DNA from: Candidatus Zhuqueibacterota bacterium
GTDB taxonomy: Bacteria > Zhuqueibacterota > Zhuqueibacteria > Thermofontimicrobiales > Thiofontviventaceae
Length of the DNA: 64,000 nucleotides
Reading direction: 5' to 3'
NCBI GenBank assembly: GCA_016926625.1
Contig: JAFGOE010000035.1
Location: forward strand, 1-64,000
Positions 37,859 to 46,962 of the stretch are shown piece by piece; positions within the stretch are counted from its first letter, which is position 1, and every line of letters starts with the position of its first letter. Below the pieces are notes generated by a model, which saw nothing but the letters and a program-made list of their open reading frames with translations, did not search any database and was not told the DNA's origin. Made by a program: the position numbers and the translations under genes.

Positions 37859-40072
37859 TTATATGTAGTCAATACTACCATCCCCTTCAATTCGGTCGAC
37901 ACGAATGACGCCTTTAATACTTTTTAATTTACTGATGATACGAGCGAGATGATTCACATTAAGAACTTCTATGGCCATGATATTATTTAGCAGTGTGTCC
38001 TTTGTCTTCATATCGATGCTGACAATGTTACTGTTCATGGCTTCAATCGTATCGGTAACACTTCTAAGAAAACCGCGGTGGTTTTCGGCTATCATATTGA
38101 TTCTTGATACAAATTTTTTATCCGGATCAATGGCCCATTGCACGTCGATGTTGCGATCAGGGTTCTCGAGTAATTTGGGCACATTCTTACAATCAGTGCG
38201 ATGGATGACGACCCCTTTACCACGAACGACGAATCCTGTAATTTTATCTCCCGGCAGCGGCTGACAGCACTTGGCAAAGGTGATCAGCAAATTCTTTTCC
38301 CCCTGAACCTTGACACCAGGTTCGTTTCCCTTCGCACGTTTAATGATCCGTTTGAGCAATGATTCATCATTCGTCTCATTAAGCTTTTCTGGTGCGACGG
38401 CACGTATCACATTGTTGATCGTTAATTCACCGAGCCCGATAGCGGACAGGAAATTGCTGTAATCATCAAATTTAAAAGTCCTGGCAATCGATCGTAATTC
38501 GTCGTTTGAAATCTCAAGGTGAAAGCTTTTTAGAGCCTTATTCAGCATCTCTTCACCAAGCTTCCTGCTTTGCTCGAACTGAGATTGCTTCATCCAATGC
38601 CGAATTCTGCTCTTCGCCTTGTTTGTCTTCACAAACTTCAGCCAATCACGATTCGGTTGCTGATTGTTCGACGTGATGATTTCAACGGTGTCGCCGCTTT
38701 TCAATTCGGTATTCAATTGAACCAGCTTGCCATTGATCTTTGCACCCAGGCAGTGCAGTCCGACATCTGTATGCACATGAAATGCGAAATCGACAGGTGT
38801 GGACCCTTTAGGTAATTGCCAAAGATCTCGATCCGGGGAGAAGATAAAGATATCATCCCTGAACAGATCATCGATGTTCAGGCTCTGCATAAACTTATCA
38901 GGATCAAGAGCGTCCTCTAAAACTTTTTGTCGTATGAAACTTAATTTTTCATCGACTTCATCCATTTTGGATTTTCGCTCTTTATAAAGCCAATGGGCAG
39001 CGATACCGGTCTCGGCCTTCTCGTGCATTTTATCCGTCCGGATTTGAACCTCCACAATTCGGCGCTCCAGAGGGCTTTGTTGAGGTTCGAAAAGCGCTTT
39101 AATATGAATAGATTGATAACCATTCTCCCGCGGATTAGTAATATAATCCGCGTACAATGATTGTATCGGCTTATAGAGCTCCTGGACAACGCTCAGCGCC
39201 GTATAACAATCGCGATAACGGGTATCCGGACTATCACCTTCCTTCACGATAATCCGAATCGCCAGAATATCGCTTATCTTATCTAACGAATAACCACGAT
39301 TCACCATCTTCTTGTGTATCGAATAAATGCTCTTCGGTCGTCCGCTAATTTTTGCTTCGACATTCAGCGAGCGTAACCGCTCTGAGAGCTCATTGATGAT
39401 CAGATTGATGTATCGTTCCTGTACGTCGCGACTCTCAGTGAGCCGTTGCTGTATGTATTGATATGTATCGTGATTCAGAAATTTGAACGATAGATCTTCC
39501 AACTCCTGCTTGATTCGATTCACACCAAGACGATGCGCCAGTGGCGCGTAAATCGACATCGTTTCCTGGGCGATATTCTGGACGAATGTCTTATTTCGCT
39601 CGTCGAATGTTACATCGATGGCCCGTAGTCGTTCGAGTTGATCAGCAAATTTTATGATGATGACCCTGAGATCCTTCGCTATCGAGAGGATCAACTTTCT
39701 GAGAATATCTTCCTGTTTGAGATCATTGCTCTTCAATCTCAATTCACTGATTTGAGAGAAACCGCTCACCAGGTTTGCGATGCTCTCATTAAAGTTTTTA
39801 CGGATCTCATCCGTCGTGATTTCGGTATCGATAATGATCGCATGTAACAACCCGGCTATGATCGTCTCATAATCCATCTTCAGATCAACTAAAATCTGAG
39901 CAACATTCAAACAATGCTCAAAATAAGGCTTCCCGGAGAAATGTAATTTTTCTCTGTATGTATTATGACTCCATTCAACCGCTTTTTTCAATAAATCTTC
40001 ATTCAAAGAACTACTGTATCGCTTGATTTTATCTACCAGATCATGATACACATTCTCAATATTTTGATCCAT
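37859..40072 (-). CDS. relA: RelA/SpoT homologue with degenerate hydrolase domain
   Basis: 737 residues: HD hydrolase (~30-180), synthetase (~235-350), TGS (~405-465), helical region, conserved Cys region (KCCQPLPGDKITGF) and C-terminal ACT. The synthetase keeps NGYQSIH and EVQIRT. In the HD domain His53 and His77 are present, but the residue after His77 is Ala78 rather than Asp, 81 is Ile rather than Glu, and the DxLxN element reads D144-Q-L-E-R148. These are the metal and substrate ligands in the Streptococcus Rel structure, so (p)ppGpp hydrolysis is probably lost and the protein acts as a synthetase. It lies upstream of an HU gene. Confidence 0.92.
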   Translation of the reverse strand: MDQNIENVYHDLVDKIKRYSSSLNEDLLKKAVEWSHNTYREKLHFSGKPYFEHCLNVAQILVDLKMDYETIIAGLLHAIIIDTEITTDEIRKNFNESIANLVSGFSQISELRLKSNDLKQEDILRKLILSIAKDLRVIIIKFADQLERLRAIDVTFDERNKTFVQNIAQETMSIYAPLAHRLGVNRIKQELEDLSFKFLNHDTYQYIQQRLTESRDVQERYINLIINELSERLRSLNVEAKISGRPKSIYSIHKKMVNRGYSLDKISDILAIRIIVKEGDSPDTRYRDCYTALSVVQELYKPIQSLYADYITNPRENGYQSIHIKALFEPQQSPLERRIVEVQIRTDKMHEKAETGIAAHWLYKERKSKMDEVDEKLSFIRQKVLEDALDPDKFMQSLNIDDLFRDDIFIFSPDRDLWQLPKGSTPVDFAFHVHTDVGLHCLGAKINGKLVQLNTELKSGDTVEIITSNNQQPNRDWLKFVKTNKAKSRIRHWMKQSQFEQSRKLGEEMLNKALKSFHLEISNDELRSIARTFKFDDYSNFLSAIGLGELTINNVIRAVAPEKLNETNDESLLKRIIKRAKGNEPGVKVQGEKNLLITFAKCCQPLPGDKITGFVVRGKGVVIHRTDCKNVPKLLENPDRNIDVQWAIDPDKKFVSRINMIAENHRGFLRSVTDTIEAMNSNIVSIDMKTKDTLLNNIMAIEVLNVNHLARIISKLKSIKGVIRVDRIEGDGSIDYI

Positions 40073-40305
40073 CGCGCGACCACACTCATTATTGCCCCGT
40101 TATTATCATTTTATAAACTATGTATTTTTTTTATAATAATCAAGATAAAAATGCTCTATAATCAAAAAAATAATCAACTTATCAAATAAAAACGCATATT
40201 TTATGTAAATACTAGCATAAATTTTTAATTTTCAATAAATTTCAACGTATATATTTTAGCAATATGATACTATCCGCCAATCCCGTGAAACGTCAGATCA
40301 CGTGA

Positions 40306-41766
40306 TCAGAACGGAGCACTCGTTTCGGCTCCGTCGCTTTTTTCGGACTTATCATCATGGGTCAAGTGCCCACCATAGAACTCTACATCGTCATCACGAG
40401 GGACCTTTTCAATGAATGTCACATACTCTCGCAAGTAGTGAAGATCTATTTTCCCGGTAGGTCCGTTGCGTTGTTTACTGATAATCACTTCGGCATCATT
40501 TTCCTTACCCGCCTCCACCAGGCCGTACACTATAGGACGATAGATAAATATGACCACATCGGCGTCCTGTTCGATTGCTCCTGACTCTCTCAAGTCGGAC
40601 AACTGCGGTCGCTTATCGCCGGTTCTTGATTCCACGGCTCTTGACAATTGCGAGAGAGCGACGACTGGAATATCGAGTTCCTTCGCCAATGCTTTCAGCG
40701 CCTGTGAAATATCAGATATCTCCTGCTGGCGGCTCTCCGGGCGTCCTGATCCTCTGATCAACTGTAAATAATCGATAATCAGCATCTCAATATCATGTTC
40801 AAATTTCAGACGTCGTGCCTTGGCCTTGATTTCCAGTATGGATTGTGCCGCCACGTCGTCCACAAAAAGCGGTGCATCGGCGAGAGTCCCCACACACATG
40901 CTTAATTTAGGCCATTGATTTTTCGGCAACTTTCCGGTCCGCACCAGGTGTGAATCAACGCGAGCTTCGGCGCATAGCAAACGCAATGCGAGTTGATAGG
41001 ACGCCATTTCCAGGCTGGCGAAGCCGACGGGGAAATTGAAACGCACCGCAGCATTCCTCGCGATGTTAAGCGCCATCGCGGTTTTTCCCATCGAAGGTCT
41101 GCCTGCGATGATGATCAGGTCCGATTTCTGAAATCCGGATGTCAATTCATCGAGTCCTCTGAATCCGGTGGGAATACCGGTCACTCCGCCCTTCTTGTGG
41201 TGGTATGTTTCGATGCGTTCGAATGTATCATGTAAGATAGGAGATATCGGTTGAAATCCTTTTCGCAAACGATTTTCTGATAATTCGAACACCTTTCTTT
41301 CGGCATCATCCACCAGATCATAGACGTTATCGAACGCTGAATCGTAACACTGGGAAGTTATACTCGAGGTAACATTGATTAACCTTCGCAGTAACGCTTT
41401 CTCCAGTACAATCTTCGCATGAAATTCGATGTTAGCAGCTGAGGGGACCTTATCAGCCAGTTGGGCAAGGTAATAATTACCCCCCACATTCTCCAATTCG
41501 CCGATTTTAGTCAGAGCATCGGCCATGGTGATGATGTCGACGGGTTGGCGATTATCATACAGCGTTGTAGCCACTCGAAAGATTTTTTTATGAGCCGTCC
41601 TGTAAAAGCAGTTTTCATCGAGCAAGTCGGTAGCCTTGGCCACGGCTTCCACGTCAAGAAACATCGCTCCCAATACAGCCATCTCAGCATCGATGTCCTG
41701 AGGAGGCAATCGGTTACCCGGAGTATGTTCGGTAGCCTTTTCGTTTCGCATCGTCTTATTGTTCAT
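40306..41766 (-). CDS. dnaB: Replicative DNA helicase DnaB
   Basis: 486 residues. The N-terminal dimerisation domain begins at PPQDIDAEMAVLGAMFLD. The RecA-like core has Walker A AGRPSMGKTAMALN, Walker B MLIIDYLQLI and RESGAIEQDADVV. It unwinds DNA at the replication fork. It overlaps the end of the udg-like gene by 11 bp, closing the conserved yicC-to-dnaB run. A palindrome GATCACGTGATC (40296-40307) spans its stop codon. Confidence 0.97.
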   Translation of the reverse strand: MNNKTMRNEKATEHTPGNRLPPQDIDAEMAVLGAMFLDVEAVAKATDLLDENCFYRTAHKKIFRVATTLYDNRQPVDIITMADALTKIGELENVGGNYYLAQLADKVPSAANIEFHAKIVLEKALLRRLINVTSSITSQCYDSAFDNVYDLVDDAERKVFELSENRLRKGFQPISPILHDTFERIETYHHKKGGVTGIPTGFRGLDELTSGFQKSDLIIIAGRPSMGKTAMALNIARNAAVRFNFPVGFASLEMASYQLALRLLCAEARVDSHLVRTGKLPKNQWPKLSMCVGTLADAPLFVDDVAAQSILEIKAKARRLKFEHDIEMLIIDYLQLIRGSGRPESRQQEISDISQALKALAKELDIPVVALSQLSRAVESRTGDKRPQLSDLRESGAIEQDADVVIFIYRPIVYGLVEAGKENDAEVIISKQRNGPTGKIDLHYLREYVTFIEKVPRDDDVEFYGGHLTHDDKSEKSDGAETSAPF

Positions 41767-42448
41767 ATAATTTCTGGAATTTTTGAACGTCCTCCCAGGT
41801 GGGACGTTTCAGTTCGGTGTTTCTCAATAGTGCAGCAGGGTGATAGGTGACCATCAGTTGTGCCCCCCTTACTGTGAACACCCTGTTGCGTAATTCGTTC
41901 ATGTTCGAATCGCTCTCCCCCGTTAAAAACTGTCCCGCTATCCTTCCCAGGGCCAAAATAAAACGAGGGCGTATGATCTCGATCTGCCTGAAGAGATGGC
42001 AAGAACAGAGGCTCTGCTCATCCTGCTGTGGATCTCTATTTTGTGGTGGTCTGCATTTAAGGATGTTCGTAATATAGATATCCTCCCGCTCGAGCTGGAT
42101 CGCGGCTAAAATGTTCGTCAGCAATTTACCGGCATCTCCAACGAATACTTTACCCTGGATGTCCTCCTCCCTGCCGGGTGCCTCACCGATGAGCATGATG
42201 CATGCATCCGGATTCCCGTCACCGAAAACCACGTTTTTCCGTTTTGAAGCCAGGCCACAACGTTGGCAGTCGTGTACCTCCCGATACAGGTCATCTAACG
42301 CGCGCCCTTTGATTTCCTGTGGCGATTTCCAGATCGCGTCCAGGTCCTTTTCGGTGTACAAATCATTGCCATATAATTCTCGTTGGTTCCGGAAATAATC
42401 TTCCAGATCATCGAGTAGTTCTGATATTTTATGCTGTAATGAACTCAT
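41756..42448 (-). CDS. Family 4 (Fe-S) uracil-DNA glycosylase
   Basis: 230 residues from ATG 42448 (a frame extension to 42478 is less family-like). Iron-sulfur cysteines are visible in CQRCGLA, CRPP and CSCH, the catalytic/binding motif is GEAPGREED, and TYHPAALLRN is the C-terminal HPxxLL motif. It removes uracil from DNA. It overlaps the coaBC stop by about 20 bp and the dnaB start by 11 bp, so the three are translationally linked. Confidence 0.93.
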   Translation of the reverse strand: MSSLQHKISELLDDLEDYFRNQRELYGNDLYTEKDLDAIWKSPQEIKGRALDDLYREVHDCQRCGLASKRKNVVFGDGNPDACIMLIGEAPGREEDIQGKVFVGDAGKLLTNILAAIQLEREDIYITNILKCRPPQNRDPQQDEQSLCSCHLFRQIEIIRPRFILALGRIAGQFLTGESDSNMNELRNRVFTVRGAQLMVTYHPAALLRNTELKRPTWEDVQKFQKLYEQ

Positions 42449-43634
42449 TATTCTGCATGTGAATGATGATGTGATCAATTATCCGATGTGCAACTTCTAT
42501 TTTACTCATTACCGTCAATTCGATGATTTGTTTGGAAGAATCGATCAAGGTCACGCGATTGGTATCGACATCAAATCCCGCACCCTCTTCGAGCGGATTA
42601 TTCAATACAATCAAATCTAAATTTTTAGACATCATTTTCCTGATTGCATTCTCCGTCTCATGGTCCGTTTCCAGCGCGAAGCCGATCAGCATCCGTTTCC
42701 CCTTCTTCTGCCCAGCCTCATGCAAGATATCCGCGGTACGATCCAACTCGAGTACCAACGATTCGTCCTGTTTCTTAATTTTTTGATTTTGTATCTGTCG
42801 CGCTTTGTAATCGGAAACCGCTGCCGCCATCATGAGTATATCAACATCCTCCCAGCACTTAAACACCTCATCATGCATTTCTCCCGCGGACCGAACCGTT
42901 TTATAGTTCATACCGCTCAAAGGCTTCAATCGAGTGGGCCCGCTGATTAGCGTCACCTCTGCACCACGTAGCATTGCGGCTTCCGCCAGGGCAAATCCCA
43001 TCTTGCCGGAAGAACGATTGCTGATAAACCGTACCGGATCGATGTCTTCTACCGTAGGTCCCGCCGTCACCAGCACTCGCTTCCCATGCAAATCCGGATT
43101 GTTGTAAAGGACGCTCTGGATCGAATCGATGATCTGCGCGGTATCAGCCAGACGTCCCCAACCATGTTCACCGCAAGCGAGTTCACCCTGCTCCGATTCC
43201 ACGAATCGATAGGATAACTGCTTTAAAGCGGCCATATTCCGCTGAAACAATGGATTTAGATACATCTGAACATTCATCGCGGGACAGAAGACGACCGGTA
43301 CATTGGCTGCCAGAATAATCGTAGTCAACAAGTTATCCGCAAGACCTGATGCGACTTTGGCGATAGTATTGGCTGTTGCCGGACACACCACGATGCAATC
43401 AGCCCAGCGCGCCAATTCGATATGTTTTGTACCCTGCTCGAACGGGTCGCGATGGACCGCATTGCCGGTCAATGTTTCAAAAGTCAGTGCGGTGATAAAC
43501 TGCTGCGATGCCTCGGTCATGACTACCCGAACGTCACTCTCCGCTTTGACGAGCGCTCTGATCAACTCGCAGGTCTTGTATGCAGCAATTCCCCCTGTCA
43601 CACCGATTAATATTTTTTTATTCTTCAATATCAT
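42429..43634 (-). CDS. coaBC: Phosphopantothenoylcysteine decarboxylase/synthase
   Basis: 401 residues. The flavoprotein CoaC half has GVTGGIAAYKTCEL and CPAMNVQMY with the active-site region; the CoaB half begins near GKRVLVTAGPTVEDIDPVRFISNRSSGKMG. It performs two steps of coenzyme A synthesis: ligation of cysteine to phosphopantothenate and decarboxylation to phosphopantetheine. It lies downstream of rpoZ. Confidence 0.97.
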   Translation of the reverse strand: MILKNKKILIGVTGGIAAYKTCELIRALVKAESDVRVVMTEASQQFITALTFETLTGNAVHRDPFEQGTKHIELARWADCIVVCPATANTIAKVASGLADNLLTTIILAANVPVVFCPAMNVQMYLNPLFQRNMAALKQLSYRFVESEQGELACGEHGWGRLADTAQIIDSIQSVLYNNPDLHGKRVLVTAGPTVEDIDPVRFISNRSSGKMGFALAEAAMLRGAEVTLISGPTRLKPLSGMNYKTVRSAGEMHDEVFKCWEDVDILMMAAAVSDYKARQIQNQKIKKQDESLVLELDRTADILHEAGQKKGKRMLIGFALETDHETENAIRKMMSKNLDLIVLNNPLEEGAGFDVDTNRVTLIDSSKQIIELTVMSKIEVAHRIIDHIIIHMQNNEFITA

Positions 43635-43652
43635 TACAAGAGATAAATCTAA

Positions 43653-43949
43653 CTATTCCTGTTCATCTTTATTAAGATATTCGAAATTTAGTTTCCCGGC
43701 CAATAACTCCTCCAATGCAATTCGTGTCGGTTTCGGAAGTTTTAAATAGGAAATTTCTTCACCTCGTTCGATTTCATCCTGATCTTCTTCATACCCTTCG
43801 TTATCGCTATCGATACCCAGTTCTGTCTCGATAATCATTTTCTGTTCTTCATTGATCTGTCGTGCTCTCTTTGCGATCACGACGATCGCTTCATAGATAT
43901 TTCCTACATTTTTAACCAAATCTTCCAGATTGGTTGTTGTGACTCCCAT
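43653..43949 (-). CDS. rpoZ: DNA-directed RNA polymerase omega subunit
   Basis: 98 residues from ATG 43949 with GGAGGC upstream. NIYEAIVVIAKRARQIN and the C-terminal KPTRIALEELLAGKLNFEYL match omega. Between them lies an acidic insertion of ~25 residues (DSDNEGYEEDQDEIERGEE) longer than in many omegas. Position between gmk and coaBC is the standard bacterial context. Omega aids folding of beta-prime and carries ppGpp site 1 in proteobacteria. Confidence 0.88.
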   Translation of the reverse strand: MGVTTTNLEDLVKNVGNIYEAIVVIAKRARQINEEQKMIIETELGIDSDNEGYEEDQDEIERGEEISYLKLPKPTRIALEELLAGKLNFEYLNKDEQE

Positions 43950-43965
43950 TCTATTTTGCCTCCAA

Positions 43966-44529
43966 TTATAATTGATGAAGATTAATGACTCTAATGACCT
44001 CGGCGATGGTAACCTCCAGGTCATTGTTGACGATCACATGATCAAATTGTTTACCTCTTTCCATCTCGAGCGGAACTCGCCGCAGCCGTTTTTCGATTTC
44101 ACCATGCGAATCGGTCTTACGATTTCGCAGGCGTCTTATCAGCTCATCGACAGACGGTGGAGCAATAAAAATTGTCACGCTGTTTTCCGCATACTCCTGT
44201 CTGATACGCAGACCACCCTGTACATCAATATCCAGCAAAACGACTTTATCCTCGTTCAACCACGATTCGATCTGATCCCTGGGTGTTCCGTAATAGTAAT
44301 CATGTACCCGTTCCCATTCGATGAAGTCGTTACGATCGATTTTTTCACGAAACTGATGCTCGCTAAGGAAAAAATAATCGATCCCATCGATTTCACCAGG
44401 ACGCGGCTGGCGGGTAGTGGCCGAGATGGAATACTTAAAATCAAATTCGTTTGTTTTTAACAGCCTTTGAATGACCGTTGTTTTGCCCCCTCCGGACGGG
44501 GAGGATAAAATAACTAATAATCCATTCAT
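43966..44529 (-). CDS. gmk: Guanylate kinase
   Basis: 187 residues. Walker A SSPSGGGKTTVIQRLL, the GMP-binding TTRQPRPGEIDGIDYFFL and the lid RLRNRKTDSHGEIEKRL are present. It converts GMP to GDP. It lies between the remA-like gene and rpoZ on the same strand. Confidence 0.97.
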   Translation of the reverse strand: MNGLLVILSSPSGGGKTTVIQRLLKTNEFDFKYSISATTRQPRPGEIDGIDYFFLSEHQFREKIDRNDFIEWERVHDYYYGTPRDQIESWLNEDKVVLLDIDVQGGLRIRQEYAENSVTIFIAPPSVDELIRRLRNRKTDSHGEIEKRLRRVPLEMERGKQFDHVIVNNDLEVTIAEVIRVINLHQL

Positions 44530-44546
44530 GAGCGAATCCTGAAATA

Positions 44547-44783
44547 TTATCTTTCCGTTATATTCGTCCGATGAACAATGGTCTCTGCCGTATTCGCCGA
44601 AAGGATCACGTGATCGCTATCCATGATGATGACTGATTTCGTTTTCTTCCCCATGGTAGCGTCGATTAGTTTACCCGATTCACGCGCCTTGCTAATCATT
44701 GTCTTGGTGGGACGAGAATCAGGTGCGATGATAGAAATAATTCTATCTTCCGCGATGTAATTTTTGTACCCAATACTGATCAT
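44547..44783 (-). CDS. remA: RemA/DUF370-family protein
   Basis: 78 residues. NYIAEDRIISIIAPDSRPTKTMISKAR and KTKSVIIMDSDHVILSANTAETI match the DUF370/RemA family. In Bacillus RemA is a DNA-binding activator of matrix genes; elsewhere the family nearly always sits between yicC and gmk, as here. Its role outside Bacillus is not established. Confidence 0.9.
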   Translation of the reverse strand: MISIGYKNYIAEDRIISIIAPDSRPTKTMISKARESGKLIDATMGKKTKSVIIMDSDHVILSANTAETIVHRTNITER

Positions 44784-44788
44784 AATAG

Positions 44789-45670
44789 TTATTCGATATT
44801 TTGTACTTGTTCTCTTATTTTCTCCACTTCTTCCTTAATTAAGACAACCAGATGAGCGATTTCGGAATCGTAAGCCTTACTGCCGATCGTATTCGCTTCT
44901 CTTGTCATCTCCTGAAGCAAAAAATTAAGCTTTCGTCCGACAGCGGTCTCTGAATTCAAAAAATCCAGGAATAATTTATTATGACTCCTGAACCGTATGC
45001 ACTCTTCAGTGACATCGATTTTGCTGGCCATGATCGAGATCTCCTGTTCCAACCGGGTCTCATCGATCTCTCGATTTGTGATGAGTGCGCCCACTCTTTC
45101 GCGCAGCTTAGTGTATTCATTTGCAATACGGGCGGTCGATAATGTCTCGATATCCGTTATCCATTCGTCAAGTAATTTGATCCGCTTGGTGAGATCAGCG
45201 CTCAGTTCTTCCCCTTCGCTAAGTCGCATGGCTTGCAAATTGTCCAGCGCTTCGGACACGGCTTCCTTCAGGATGCTCACCATCTCTTCGCCAGGAAGAT
45301 CTTCTACTTCTGCCGTGAACAGCTCCGGATGGGCCAGTAAATGCTCCAGCCTGATCTTTCCGCTTAAATGCAGTTTTTCCTTCAGCTGGCGTAACTGTTC
45401 GAAAAATGAGGAAGCGACTTCCATGTTGATGAATGAGCTGCCATTCTTCGGCACCGTGTTCTCCTTGAATGTAACGACCACATTGATGCGGCCGCGACTC
45501 AATTTCTCGCGGATCATATTTCGCACTTCATCTTCCATCAACGTATACATTCTCGACAGTCGCAGTGAAATATCGAGATAGCGATTATTCAAAGAACGAA
45601 TCTCAACCAGTACTTCTTTTCCATTTCTTTTAACCTCGCCGCGCCCGTAACCCGTCATACTTGAAATCAT
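44789..45670 (-). CDS. yicC: YicC-family endoribonuclease
   Basis: 293 residues. The N-terminal MISSMTGYGRGE and SLNNRYLDISLRLSR and the C-terminal MTREANTIGSKAYDSEIAHLVVLIKEEVEKIREQVQNIE are diagnostic. E. coli YicC is reported to act in RNA turnover with PNPase. It heads the run yicC-remA-gmk-rpoZ-coaBC-udg-dnaB with gaps of 5 to 20 bp. Confidence 0.95.
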   Translation of the reverse strand: MISSMTGYGRGEVKRNGKEVLVEIRSLNNRYLDISLRLSRMYTLMEDEVRNMIREKLSRGRINVVVTFKENTVPKNGSSFINMEVASSFFEQLRQLKEKLHLSGKIRLEHLLAHPELFTAEVEDLPGEEMVSILKEAVSEALDNLQAMRLSEGEELSADLTKRIKLLDEWITDIETLSTARIANEYTKLRERVGALITNREIDETRLEQEISIMASKIDVTEECIRFRSHNKLFLDFLNSETAVGRKLNFLLQEMTREANTIGSKAYDSEIAHLVVLIKEEVEKIREQVQNIE

Positions 45671-45795
45671 TCAGTTCCATCCGTAATCTTAAGTAAGTAA
45701 AAGTTTAAAAGTAACTTAGATAATACAAAATTTTTTATAAATTGTCAAATCATTTTTAAAATAATTTAGCAGATTGAGGAAAACGCATCCATAAA

Positions 45796-45823
45796 GCAAC
45801 ACCCTATCGTGTTGCACGATGGG
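45796..45823. other. Mutually exclusive hairpins
   Basis: Two overlapping stems compete for the same bases: GCAACAC (45796-45802) with GTGTTGC (45809-45815), and CCTATCGTG (45803-45811) with CACGATGGG (45815-45823, one G-T pair). The site lies between the PorV-like gene and the yicC start, 126-153 bp upstream of nothing on plus and downstream of yicC's promoter region on minus. No T tract follows, so it is not an ordinary terminator. Confidence 0.35.
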
Positions 45824-45871
45824 ATAAACGATTGAATCAGGGAAAATCGTGAGTAACGTTTTTCGATCAGA

Positions 45872-46894
45872 TCAAGGTCTTCGTTTCAATCGTTCTTCTT
45901 TGATCATCAAAAGCAGGGATATTCGGTGTGTATCCCCCAGTTCGTCATGACTCATGAACGCATAGTCGATATTCAGATTGGGTAAACGCAAACCTGCACC
46001 GGCTGTAAAGTGTCCGACATCCGAGCCTAAACGTACGGCAACGACGTGCTTAAATTCATACTCGAGCCCCAAATGGCTATCGAAACTAAAACGACCGGCG
46101 TTGAATTGTGAGGCTGTTCGTCTGTTTTCGAAGCGAAGATCAAAATCGATTGCGGGAATTAGGCGACTATTGATCGCTGATATATCGAAATAATAAGCCG
46201 TTCCAAATTTCATTGTAGGCGTGATCGCCTCTTTACGACCCGTGTCCCAGGCTAGAAGAGTCGTTGTTATATCTTGCACATTAACACCAATGTTCATGTT
46301 ACGGTAAAGTTTGTACAGAAGGGCGAGATCGAATCCGAGTCCCCATGCCGAATTATCTCCGATCTGTTTCGTCACGACCTTCACATTGGAGCCCCAGGCG
46401 AGACGAGAGCTCACCCTTTTCGCATAACTTAAATAAAAAGCCCATTCAGCATCATTAATGGTCCTCACAACATACGGAGTATTTATTTTATTGCCATCGT
46501 AGATCGCACCAAGCTCCAGATCATCTCGTCTCAGAGCAGTGACAGGGATATCATCCACAGCAAGCCGTATTACGCTCAGCGCTACACTGCTTCTTCTGCT
46601 GGCCGGGATCATCATCGCGCCGTAATTATAATTTACCAGTTTTGCGAAACGTTCCGCATACATGCCCACCAATTCAGGGTATTGTAAGTCGGCTAATCCT
46701 GCGGGATTCCAATACCCGGCCGTGACGTCATCTCCGATGCCCACATAGGCTCCCCCCATTCCCAACGCTCTCGCACCGACACCGGTCGCCATAAATTCCC
46801 CCGCATACTTACCGGCCACAATATCCCCGGCGACTGCTTGATGATGACACAAACCCATTAGTAATATGACGATAACGCACGTTTTAAACTTCAT
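45872..46894 (-). CDS. PorV-family outer membrane protein
   Basis: 340 residues from ATG 46894 (MKFKTCVIVILLMGLCHHQAVAG leader). The N-terminal motif GVGARALGMGGAYVGIGDDVTAGYWNPAGLADL is a textbook PorV/UPF0164 signature; the rest is beta-strand-rich and ends in LNIDYAFMSHDELGDTHRISLLL. PorV delivers type IX cargo to the attachment complex in Bacteroidota, and cargo-like sorting domains occur twice in this window. Other members have transport roles, so the link is an inference. It lies downstream of mutS, separated by 68 bp. Confidence 0.88.
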   Translation of the reverse strand: MKFKTCVIVILLMGLCHHQAVAGDIVAGKYAGEFMATGVGARALGMGGAYVGIGDDVTAGYWNPAGLADLQYPELVGMYAERFAKLVNYNYGAMMIPASRRSSVALSVIRLAVDDIPVTALRRDDLELGAIYDGNKINTPYVVRTINDAEWAFYLSYAKRVSSRLAWGSNVKVVTKQIGDNSAWGLGFDLALLYKLYRNMNIGVNVQDITTTLLAWDTGRKEAITPTMKFGTAYYFDISAINSRLIPAIDFDLRFENRRTASQFNAGRFSFDSHLGLEYEFKHVVAVRLGSDVGHFTAGAGLRLPNLNIDYAFMSHDELGDTHRISLLLMIKEERLKRRP

Positions 46895-46962
46895 ATAACC
46901 CTGTTCCTTCAATTTTATTCAGGACCGCCTGCCTCGTTGCGCGCATATGATAGCCTGGTTTA

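Noticed and set aside
40296-40307. Palindrome GATCACGTGATC at the dnaB stop codon
   Set aside because: It overlaps coding sequence by two bases, is short and has no T tract; it is probably chance or part of a weak transcript end.
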